Source: Arctopsyche grandis
Taxonomy: Eukaryota > Arthropoda > Insecta > Trichoptera > Hydropsychidae
Direction of reading: 5' to 3'
Length of the DNA: 64,000 nucleotides
Assembly: GCF_051622035.1 (NCBI RefSeq)
Contig: NC_135367.1
Span: 14,870,501 to 14,934,500 of the forward strand
Made by a program: the position numbers and the translations under genes
Notes under the pieces: model-generated
Databases searched by the model: none
What the model was told of the DNA's origin: nothing
Seen by the model: the letters and a program-made list of their open reading frames with translations, nothing else
In this document: positions 12,731-23,103 of the stretch, piece by piece
Layout of the letters: every line of letters begins with the position of its first letter
Position numbering within the stretch: position 1 is the stretch's first letter

Positions 12731-15700
12731 GCTCTTTTTTTAAATATGTATATAAAGACTGTGAAGGCATCTTTTCACAAAAAATAATATAAAGATATAT
12801 TGTAAGGACATCCTTTACAATACGAGAAATGAAAAATGTATTAAGTATTTCGTTTCAATTTTTTTCGTTTCGATCTTTTCTCTTAAAGCGATGGTAAGAA
12901 AATTCGGTTTAAATAATTGTAACGTGGTTCAAAAGCCATCTAAAAATTATAATAAGCTTTTTTCAATAAATCACATAAAAAATACATCTTTGTAATTATC
13001 ATTTTATATCTCGCCTACCATCATTTTTCTCAGTTTTAAATTCAAGCACACAACAATAAGGTTAGGATCCCCTGATTTAAACCATGAAAATAGACTACGT
13101 GAACGACTCTTGGAGTCCATCAATCTCTCCTTATTTCACTTCTGGTCTTACTTCATCCTTTCCGCTGTCTTACGTACTATTCGAGTCCCCTTTGGGTGCG
13201 TCAATTTGTTGTGGTGAGGGGACTTAGCCGTTCTAGCCGCTACTTAGAACGGACTAGGATCGGAAGAAGCTGGAAACAACGTGGAGTCTTTTGAAGATTT
13301 CTCCACCTTCACGGAAAAAAATGTACTATTCAAGCACTTTTCTCACCACATTTTGTTAATTCTTCTGGCCACGTGGCTCGAGCATTGCCATTTTAATATT
13401 CATACATAATGTATATGAAAATTTGCAACACATCACTTGGATCAGAGTATTGTAACCTTTGGATATTCGCGGCACACATTGTTTACGACTCGTAGGGTTT
13501 GTCAGCTACGTACATACATATGTACTTCATCGGCAGTCGCTAGTTATTCCGTATATGCATACGGACAAAACACTAACTAAAATCGGTTTTCTCCCTCACA
13601 CGCGATCTCACTCGCACGCATTAGGCCGAAGTGCTGTTCGGGGAACACATATTACCGCGGTGCACAGGTTACGATGCTCTGACTTAGATATAGTACAATA
13701 AAGTTTCAAGTACAATATTTTTTTGTATTATTTAAATTATAAGCGTTAACATATAATCAAAAAGTGTAACGATTTTATTCCAATTTATAATTGACATATG
13801 TCAATTTCTAATTTTTAATAAGAATAGAACTATCATATGCAACACATCAGAATAGATGGGCTTATTTTCATTTCCAATATTTCTTCATTGGCTGTATCTA
13901 AAATGCATATATGATAATACATATATAAAAAATAATATATATATTCCTCTGGTGTTGAAACTTTAAGACAAAAGGTTAGCCATTTCTGATGACTGTATCT
14001 TCTTAGAAATCGACAAGGAGGGCGATTGGTAGCCGAGGGCCGCTGCAGATCCCCAGACCAGTCCAGTTTCAAACTAATTATGGATACAGTTTTGATGGGA
14101 CACCCTCTTTTTGCAAAAACCACTATCTGACGACATTCAATCCTGGTTAAAAAATAAACAAAGAGCAAACCCAATAAAACATTTACAAGTATTCTGTACA
14201 GGCAGATGATTAGCGACGAAAATACCAAATCTACTTACTACAAGCAGTTCTAATAGAAATTGCTGGAAATGGAGTGTATATCCAGACAAGTTCTAGTACT
14301 TTTTTATTTTATATTTTCCTTAACTGCTTTTAAGCTTTCCTGCCTTTAAGCTTAGTATTACTTCATCACTTCCTTTTAATTCTAATGCATACACACCTTG
14401 TAGTAGTTACCTGTTTTCTACGATGCACTTCGATTATAGCAATTTTTACATCATATAAAATCAAATATTCAACCATGCATAAGATGTGTTATGAAACAAT
14501 TTTAGAGTGATGCGTAAATGAAATTAATAAATTTAATTAAGATGAATCGTTTTTACAGGTTTTGATAAAATTATCCTACGCAATTAAGCAAAGATAAGTG
14601 ATTCATCTGATGGAAGAGCGTCTAGTTCAAAACAAATCACAGTGACCTCTATTTTACAATATTTATTTACATTTGTCAATAGATAACCTACATAATACTT
14701 GAATGAAAAAAATTTGACCGTCACTTCCTATTAACCCACGGTAAATAAAAAAAATTATCTTCCAGATACACAAAAGCTACCAAATGTGCGTATATTAAAC
14801 GAGGACGCAATGTTATGTAGATATTGCATAATTTCGCAATTCCAAAGGTATATTATGATTGTATCTTCATAACAAATAAAAAGGAAGGTACGGATAAAGA
14901 ACAGAAAGGAGAATAAGAAAAAAATCAGTATTATATGAAAATGAAATGTACTTTTATATGATTAATCACAAATCTTTTTTTAATAAACAATCGTAATAAT
15001 ATAATGAATACGTACAGGTAAACCACAATTCATATTGCGACAATATTGTAACTTATGTACATAAGCTGATGGTTTTGTTTAATTCATTGAAGTATTGTAT
15101 ATATGTACGTACATATCTCGGTTACAATATCAATAGCAAGAGTTGTCAAAAAGGTTTTCCTTTTAATATAAAACAAAAAATGGAATTCTTAGAACTAGGC
15201 TTACATGAAATTAATGGTATATTTTTTAGGTTGAATGATGAACTTATCAGGCTAATTACATTAAAAGTTACATGCGAATATCATGCTGACTCGGGTAGGA
15301 TACATATGATAACAAAACTATTGTGATGAAGCTAGCGATTCGAGATTAAAATTTAGTGGAATAAAACCTTTCATGCTCCAGTTTTATAATGAGAATTGTT
15401 TGGTGCTTTGTACAAATTCAATTTATTTTCAAAATAAATAATCCGAACGGATTCGAAGTAACTTTAAAGATGTCATTTTAATTTATATTTTTTCCACCTG
15501 TAAAATTATAAAACATATCCAATTAAAAAGTTTAAGTATCACAAAAATGGACGAGATCATTCATTGATAATATAAGTTTAATTCAAAATAATAATATTAA
15601 TTCATCAAAACAAAATATAAATACTTTAATATAATAAAATATCCGATTTCCCAAAAAAACCTTCGCATTCTCGTACCTCAATAAAATTTCAGTCAAAAGA

Positions 15701-16270
15701 AAACTTTCATATTATTAACTAAAATAAAATCAGGAAATATTTTAGGATTAGCTTAAACGCCTGATGTATTATAAATTTGGTACATTAATGTATAGCATGT
15801 ATATTGTTAATGTTCTTGAAATATACACATATGTTGAAATTATATCATTTTTGCTAAAAAAAGAAAAATCAAGTGTGATGCAATATTTTCACAAGTTGTT
15901 AATTTCCTTAAATATTTTTCTTGGCTTTTGCCTACAACTCGGAATATACATATTCAATAAAGGCAATACTGGATTTAATTATACTTCCCTACTAATACTC
16001 GCAGACTTAATTTTAATTAAAATTTGAAATTTGTGATGATTAAAGATGTTAACTTTCTCCCTGAAATCTCAAATGTATCAAATTTAATACTTTAGTAATC
16101 AATTATTGTGGTTCACCTTATTTCCAAATTATTGTCGATTTCAATTTTGAAACGCAAGTCAAGACAAGGCATTGTCAGAATACATGCTATAGACAGGCCT
16201 ATAAAAAAGATATTCAGTTAGATGGTCTACAAGTATCAGTGAGAGAACAAAAATAATTTATAAAAATTCA
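12731..16270. other. Gene-free stretch
   Basis: No gene was recognised. At 13090-13320 there is a less AT-rich, possibly transposon-derived segment (GTTGTGGTGAGGGGACTTAG) that I cannot place. A minus-strand open frame at 13833-14228 has a hydrophobic stretch but begins at TTG and lacks an ATG, so it is not called. Confidence 0.45.
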
Positions 16271-16279
16271 ACATTGTAA

Positions 16280-16969
16280 TTATTTCCTCTTGCGATCCTG
16301 CGAGCATTTAGGACAATACCACTTTCCTTTGGGCTTGGTCGTGAGACCGACGCATGCAAAGTGGAACCATTCTATCGGACAATCGGGATTGTCGCAGCCT
16401 ATCATTTCGCCGTAGGACACCTGGTGACAAAGACAATAAGTGGGCTCGTTCGGGTCGACGGGCATGTCGAGAACGTCCGTAGGAGGAGCGGCAGGAGTCG
16501 GTGGCGGCTGAGGAGGACGACGGCGCCTTCGACGGGGCTCCGACTCGGACGAAGCAGACCGCTTCCGGGGCTCCGGACGCCGGCGACGACGCCTCTCGGG
16601 TTCGGCAGCTGGCGCCCCACCCAAAGCCTTGTCTTGGATTTCGGCTTCGAACCGAGCTAGGTCAGAATCCAGACGTCGTATGTGCTTGTCTACGAGTTCG
16701 TACGTTTGTATAGCCAGTTGAACCTTGTCGTCTCCGTACTCCTTGGCTTTGTTGAACGAAAGTTGGATCGCATTGACTCGTTCTCTGAGCGCTTCCGGTT
16801 CGATGTGAGAGGCTCTGGGCAGAAGGTCGGCAGCCTGCAGGTCGATTTTCCGCATGATGTTGTGCGCTCGATCGTCCAGATCGCGCATCAGCTTGAAGTT
16901 GCGCTGCAGTTCGACGGGCAGATGCTGCAGGCTGTCCAGGTAATGCTCCAGGTAAAGGGCGGACGTCAT
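16280..16969 (-). CDS. Ing5: Inhibitor of growth protein, ING4/ING5 type
   Basis: A 229-residue protein in one uninterrupted exon. Residues 1-110 form the ING N-terminal coiled-coil domain (starts MTSALYLEHYLDSLQHLP). Residues 119-165 are an Arg/Pro/Ser-rich linker with basic clusters fit for nuclear import. Residues 177-224 are a PHD finger with ligands C179, C181, C192, C197, H203, C206, C219 and C222 in the Cys4-His-Cys3 pattern. ING4/5 PHD fingers bind histone H3 trimethylated at Lys4 and recruit HBO1-type acetyltransferase complexes in the nucleus. The length and the N-terminal plus C-terminal layout fit ING4/5 rather than ING1/2 or ING3. The start at 16969 is the first ATG of the domain. 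The lack of introns could mean intron loss or a functional retrocopy. The ING5 versus ING4 choice is not certain. Confidence 0.95.
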   Translation of the reverse strand: MTSALYLEHYLDSLQHLPVELQRNFKLMRDLDDRAHNIMRKIDLQAADLLPRASHIEPEALRERVNAIQLSFNKAKEYGDDKVQLAIQTYELVDKHIRRLDSDLARFEAEIQDKALGGAPAAEPERRRRRRPEPRKRSASSESEPRRRRRRPPQPPPTPAAPPTDVLDMPVDPNEPTYCLCHQVSYGEMIGCDNPDCPIEWFHFACVGLTTKPKGKWYCPKCSQDRKRK

Positions 16970-17266
16970 TTTGCCTGCGGACTGTCACCAGGTACGACAG
17001 CTGTCAGAATCCGAATATGGCGACCATCGGCGATCAACGGACTGCGCGCATTCGACTGTCATTGGCCAACACTCCCGCCAGGCCAGCCAATCCACCCGGC
17101 TCGTAACACTGTTAAATACGACCACTTTCTTTCACGGACACTTTTAAGTCGCCTATTGCCTGATAACAACTTCAAATAATCAATAAAAACTAAATATATA
17201 TTGTATTTAAACACCGCTATCAATTTCGATCTTAATTTTGACAAAATACTACAACTGTTAGATTAA

Positions 17267-17990
17267 AGGGGTATTCTAGTCTAGAAATTTGAAAAAATCG
17301 ATTTTTTTTCTTTCATATTTTCAAAGCTTAAACCTTTAAGAATATGTTTTTAAGAAGATTTTTCAAAATTAAAATTATTTTCGGAGATATAGCTGCTTTA
17401 GTGACATGGCATCTGACCGGCGCGTAACTTTACCCGAAACTTTAAACGCGTTTTTCTCAAAACTACTTTTTTCAAGACGGTTGACATGATATCTCTAGTT
17501 CTACTGAACCAATTTACTTGAAATTCGGTGTGAGCCTTCTCTATACATTCCTCTATCGCATGAACTAGAATTATGACAAAATTCCATTAATTCCAATACT
17601 ATTTTTAAAAAATTCGAAAAAGTAAAAAAACTGGTAAAAAATAGACTTTTTATTACAAACAGCCGCTATTTTGCGAAAAAAATTTTGTTTGACTTTTCCG
17701 TAGTTCATGCCATATCAGCATTTGTTTGGATTAAGAATTAATTTGCTTTTTTTATTTTGGATTACTAGGAGGGTTGGAATCGTGTCAACCAGGGCGCACC
17801 ATTTTTTTGAGACCCCTCACTTCATCAGCCTGTAACTCTTTGAATTTTTTCTTTGATTTTTTTTTCTATGTATTCTTCAAACGCTAATAAATATTTTGTA
17901 AAATAATGGCTTTTAGAAATATTTTTTGCTTTTTTTTTATTGCACCTGAAAAAATACCTAAAATTCATGCCTCTAGACTAGAATACCCCA
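17267..17990. mobile_element. TTAA-flanked non-autonomous transposon (724 bp)
   Basis: The ends are inverted: GGGGTATTCTAGTCTAGA begins at 17268, and its complement ends at 17989. The outermost base differs (A on the left, T when the right is read inward). Both ends abut TTAA (17263-17266 and 17991-17994), the target of piggyBac-type transposases. The interior is AT-rich noncoding. It lies directly upstream of the ING gene. Confidence 0.75.
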
Positions 17991-18009
17991 TTAATGTAGA
18001 ACCTCTTAA

Positions 18010-18190
18010 TAAACGAATTATTTCGCACGTTGCGATCGCGTTAATAACAATTGCTGCCACAAAAATCGCAAATACGGAATATCTTGTACTCGAGTTCTCG
18101 TTAGTACGATAGTTCGCGTGGATAGCTCTCGATGGATGAAATTTTTAGGTGCTAAATCTTATAGTATTGTGGCAGCCCTGAGGTACTGGT
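18010..18190 (+). repeat. Dispersed repeat family A, copy 1
   Basis: Contains AAACGAATTATTTCGCAC, TGCCACAAAAATCGCAAATA and TCTCGATGGATGAAATTTTT in this order. The same order is present at 42425-42600 (plus) and at 38225-38405 (minus). No reading frame is shared, so it is a non-autonomous element of unknown class. Confidence 0.7.
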
Positions 18191-18299
18191 TGTAGAACCA
18201 CCGAATTGGCCAGCACTTCGCGGAAAGCAATCGCTTCTTTCCCGGCCGTCAGAATAAATTGTTGTGCATAACCAACATCGTCGTCTCACTCGCCCTACC

Positions 18300-21200
18300 C
18301 CCATATTATCTATTATCTATTATATGTAGGACATATCCCCTGACGTTGATTGAGCCTACATAAACAAGTAGGCCCAGAGAAATGTTAAATATGCATTGGT
18401 TTGGTAGCAAAGTTTTTGTCATGAAGTTACTTATAATTTATATGGATATTAGGTACATCCATATCAATTACATAATTTCAAAGACATACATATACATATA
18501 TGTTTATATTGAATATTACATACAAATTATTTCAAAGACCGAGTTCTCGCACCACAATAAAATGTATTTTCAAATTTGCTTTAACGTGTAAGTTTTCAGT
18601 GGCCTTAATTTGATTATATACTTCCCTGAATGGGCTTTCCCAAAGTCAATGCCCATTTCGAAGGATATTTCCAGTAAAAACTGGAGGTGAAATTATTGTC
18701 ATAAACAATTTCAGAACTCATAAAAATTGTTCTTCAGAAAACATCTTTTGCCGAGTGCATGAATGATCCTTTTATGTATATAGTTCATTTAAGAATAGGT
18801 AAAAATAAAAATAAAAACATACAAAATAACTGAGTTATTTATTCATATACTGCATATAAACACAAAAATGGTAATGCATAGCTAATAATTACAAATAAAT
18901 ATAATGTCTAATAATATAAAACATTCGTTTTCATGTTTGTAATCAAACTTCTCTGACACACATAATATTATAAGGCTCTATTGCATAACACAACACGATT
19001 AATTTGCAGCACATCAAAAATGCATGTTGATTATGTTCTGTAACAAGTTTAACTGCAAAATAAAGAATCCAGCACATCAGTACAATTACAAGAGTATAGC
19101 GTTTAAATACATATATAGATAAATAAATTGATGACCTTTTGATACATTGAAATCTTAACGATTTTTACTGATAATATTCTGCTTGATTACATATATCGTA
19201 TGAATATAAATAGTATAATAAAAATAAATGCAAAGTAATAATCGATAATGATGAATGGCAGAAATATTTTTTCGTTGCTTGAAATACTATTATTAGTGTA
19301 GTTTTTTTAAAATTTATTTTATTATGCTACCTCAGGCACTCACACACACACACACACACACAGAACATTCAATCTCATAATTTTTAACGTCTCTCATGTT
19401 CAGACTAGGTGGGTAATCGAGAAACAGGTGTATAGATAATTAATGAAAAGCTGATGATCACACTGATAATTTTCAATATCATGAATTTTTCTCAATCAAT
19501 GAAGTGTTATACTTTGAACTTGACAGTAAGAACATTCATCACTTGCGTTACGAGTGTGTTATAATTTTATATGTATATTATATTTGATTTGATTAGACTT
19601 TTAAATACAATATTAGTACATTAAGTGATTTTACTAAACTCAACTTCTTCCACCTTATAACCTCCAAGCGATATAAATAATTTTAACACATTTTATACAT
19701 ATTTTAAATTTCAAAGTACAAAATTCAATAATAAATTCGAAAAAGCAAATTCTCATTTAGATAATGGAACTGCAATAAATTCTCCACTTAAGAGACGAGA
19801 TGATAAACTGGAAGAAGTTGACATGTAAAATAGATGACATGCTTATTATTATTATGTAAAGTTTAATAAAAAATAATCTATCAAAAGAATATCTGATATT
19901 TCAATATATACAACCTGCATACTAACATTACATGTATAAACTGCAAAAACGATTAAATTTAGTTATCGTTCACTAACCGTTTTTCTTTAAATTCCAAAGC
20001 ATAATCAAGGAGTGGAATATTATTACAAACTCTCTCTATATATTATTACATTTAGTATTTGACGTCAATTTATCATAATATTGCATTCTGATCATACAAA
20101 TATAATCTCTAAATATAATGGAACGAATTTAACATGTACATATGTCGAATCAAAAGTGGTATTTTAATTTCAAAATTGATTCTATATTTACATGCACACA
20201 GTATAAATAATAAAAAAATACTAAAAGATACATAGAACATAATCGAAATTCCTTCAATATTGACTCGTGCATCCTTTGAATGTCACACATGTAATATCTC
20301 ATTCCTTAATTGGTAATAATCACAAAACAAGCGCCTGATATCAATACACATACTCCAGCAATTCCATATGACAAAATAAATCATTGGCACTTTCAAAGAA
20401 TATTACACTGATATATGTCACACAAAGGATTGATAATATAAAGAATTGAATGTTGGCTGAATCCTTAGTGATTTCAATTACATAATATACAAGAGGTATT
20501 TAAAAGGAAGGAAAAATGACACTTAATTATACATTATTGGAAGTCTGGCTACGTGTGTAAACATATAAAATTTGCACCATGTTCGTAAAATAATGATATT
20601 TATAAAAACAAGTGTCCAATTATACACATTGACGATTCAGTTTGCAGGTATCTTTTAAATATATTTTATGCATATTATAATTAGTATATATTATCATGAA
20701 CGGTTAATTTTTAAGTATATTCACTAAATTCATCATTGTTATAATATAATGATTACAAACACCTGAGAAAGACTAATTTATAGCGTTTGGGAATGTAAGT
20801 TATTCATACGTATATTAGAAACAAATCGTGGCACATTCAAATGTCGATATACATTTTAAAATTATAAACAATAATAAGATTTAATAAGTCGTACAGTTTT
20901 AAAGAAAAAATGTATTGTCATAATAAAATGTTAATTGTAACTAATATTTTAAAGCAGTAGTGAGAGTAAGAGCATATTGCAAATTCAAATATCCATTCTA
21001 CGATAATGCTTCTGATAGAATTATTAGTTTTAAATTCCAAAACAATATTAATTCAACTTCCAACAGAATATGAAAGAGCATTAGATGTGATGTTTAATGC
21101 TTACAATATGCTCTGTAACTTGGCATCTGTCTAAAGCGATGCTGTAAGCATCGCTAAAAACAATATGATAATGATAAAAAAAATAATAATAACTGCTATT

Positions 21201-21620
21201 ACTATTTTCATATATACAGTTTTTATTAAAGCTTTAACTAAATCTAAAATATTATACTTAAACTATTCACTAAAAACATGAAAAACAATTGAAGTAGTGA
21301 TATAATAAAAATAATCTTCATTCTAATATACATATATGTATAATAATAAAATAGTCTTATACAAATTCTAAATATAATATATGTATATATACACATAACT
21401 AATATTTTATCGTATTTGTGGTTTGGTTTTTATTAATCCAAGTTAAATAATTAAATATTTTTATGTAGGAATATAATTGTAATCTGAACTTTTATGTGAA
21501 TCCAATTTAATACGAGTACGACTTAATTATTTTTAAGAAAATCAATACATATACTTTGGTAATACATTTATATACTTGCGAATAAAGAAAAAAATCGACA
21601 ATACGCCTCACATACAATTA
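18300..21620. other. AT-rich stretch downstream of SCAR; possible long 3' UTR
   Basis: No coding frame, RNA gene or repeat structure was found, apart from a CA dinucleotide run at 19340-19362. The part next to 21620 lies just 3' of the SCAR frame on the minus strand and probably contains its 3' untranslated region and poly(A) site, which I cannot fix from sequence alone. Confidence 0.45.
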
Positions 21621-21630
21621 TCATAATGAT

Positions 21631-23103
21631 TCAAACGAGCGTTTCATACTTTTCAAAAAGATCATCATCGCGTTCGCAATCGGAATTTCCAGCCGAAGTG
21701 GGACGGTTTCTACCCCTGGTGTTACCGGGAAAAGGCGACTTCGGCTGGTTATAAACTTGTTCGTTAAAACGCACTCTCTGACTGGCCACATTACCCCTAT
21801 ACCTGTCTTCGAAAGCGTTGTAATCATAACCAGACCTCTTGAAAACCTCATCATCTGCAGAGCTTTGACTCTTTGACCTAACTTTGGAATGTCCCAAAGT
21901 CTTCGTGTCAGTTTTAACACAGCGGACGCAGTGGGAGCCAGAGTGGTCAGCCGATCCTTTCACATAAGTTTTATGATCAGATTCCAACGAATACGGCGCG
22001 CCAATAGACGTCTGGCGTTTGAAATATTCAGTCTTAACTGAATACTCGGTAACGGTGTGGCCGCGAGTCATTAAATTATTGCGTTTACTCCTACAGTCCA
22101 TAGTAGCATACATTGGTTTTGAGCTAAAGTGTTGTTTATTCAACTGATCTGCCGGAATGACATACTCTGTTTTCATCGGTTTGTTTCTAGAAAGAGTTTC
22201 ACATTTATCATTGAAACGTTTAATAACATTAGATACAGAGTTGTCGTCTTCCTTAGTAGGACCTTCACTCCTCGACATTCTACCTTCTGGTTGTGTTTCC
22301 TTAATCTTTTTTTCAGGTTCATTCACAGGAGGGTTTGACTTGGATTGTCCAGCAAAAGAAGCAGAATAGTTCAACTTTTTGTGTAAATGTGCTTGTAATC
22401 TCAACTTTTCAGTATCATCCTTTAATCTATTTTCATTACTGCTCACAGTATCGTCAAAGACCTTCTCTCCAAATTTATCCAAACGAGGAGGGATATTTTG
22501 AGGTTCATTTGTCGGCAACACCACACTATCAAAACTACGCATCGCTTTTTGCATGCTACGCATGGAAGAGTTGATAGAATTTTGTCGTATAATAACATGA
22601 GTATCTTCCATAGGTTTTGGACTGCATGAACTAGCTACAGCACCTTTAATTTTCTCTGGTGACTGGATTAAAGTTTTAGCTTGTTCTGCAACAAGTTTTT
22701 TCGCAATAGAATCACTCTTATTCTTTTCATCAACGCCAGGATCCATCGATACATTTTCCTTCTTATCAGTATTGCGAGTAATGTCAGGCGCAGCTTGTAC
22801 TCCGCTAATTAAACTCGGATCAATTCTGAAAGTATGCTTTCCGCCGTGACTCTTGGTCGGTTTTACTTGCGTGGAATTCAAATGAGTCAGTTTTATCACC
22901 TCGGATTCTACAGGTGGTGGACGTTCTTGCTTTGAGGCGCTTTGGCGACCAGTCTTTGATGATTCTTTCGGGCTGGTCACATTTGGATTTTTCGTTTCTA
23001 TATTTGGCTCATTGTCGTGCGGTTGTTTTGAATAATTTTGCTTTTCCACTTTAGAGTTGAATTTCGATTGGATTGAATCGTTGATTGAAGGGTGTGGCTG
23101 GTG
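21631..23103 (-). CDS. In-frame 490-codon extension after the SCAR stop (candidate readthrough)
   Basis: Starting with the codon immediately after the SCAR UGA, this frame stays open for 490 codons to a TGA at 21631. Its first ATG is at codon 120, so independent translation would leave 119 open codons unexplained. The stop context is TGA-C, the leakiest stop type. A short hairpin (CGATT/AATCG with a 6-base loop) lies about 25 bases downstream of the stop. The predicted peptide is rich in Ser, Lys, Asn, Thr and Glu, with no transmembrane segment and no family I recognise. It contains RVRF (residues about 937-940 of the joined protein), a PP1-docking pattern, and ends ETLV, a class I PDZ ligand. 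Alternatives are an unseen splice bypassing the stop, or a sequencing error at the stop. Confidence 0.75.
   Translation of the reverse strand, partial: HQPHPSINDSIQSKFNSKVEKQNYSKQPHDNEPNIETKNPNVTSPKESSKTGRQSASKQERPPPVESEVIKLTHLNSTQVKPTKSHGGKHTFRIDPSLISGVQAAPDITRNTDKKENVSMDPGVDEKNKSDSIAKKLVAEQAKTLIQSPEKIKGAVASSCSPKPMEDTHVIIRQNSINSSMRSMQKAMRSFDSVVLPTNEPQNIPPRLDKFGEKVFDDTVSSNENRLKDDTEKLRLQAHLHKKLNYSASFAGQSKSNPPVNEPEKKIKETQPEGRMSRSEGPTKEDDNSVSNVIKRFNDKCETLSRNKPMKTEYVIPADQLNKQHFSSKPMYATMDCRSKRNNLMTRGHTVTEYSVKTEYFKRQTSIGAPYSLESDHKTYVKGSADHSGSHCVRCVKTDTKTLGHSKVRSKSQSSADDEVFKRSGYDYNAFEDRYRGNVASQRVRFNEQVYNQPKSPFPGNTRGRNRPTSAGNSDCERDDDLFEKYETLV

Noticed and set aside
13833-14228. 131-codon minus-strand frame with a hydrophobic stretch
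   Set aside because: It starts at TTG with no ATG near the hydrophobic segment, and shows no motif or conserved composition.
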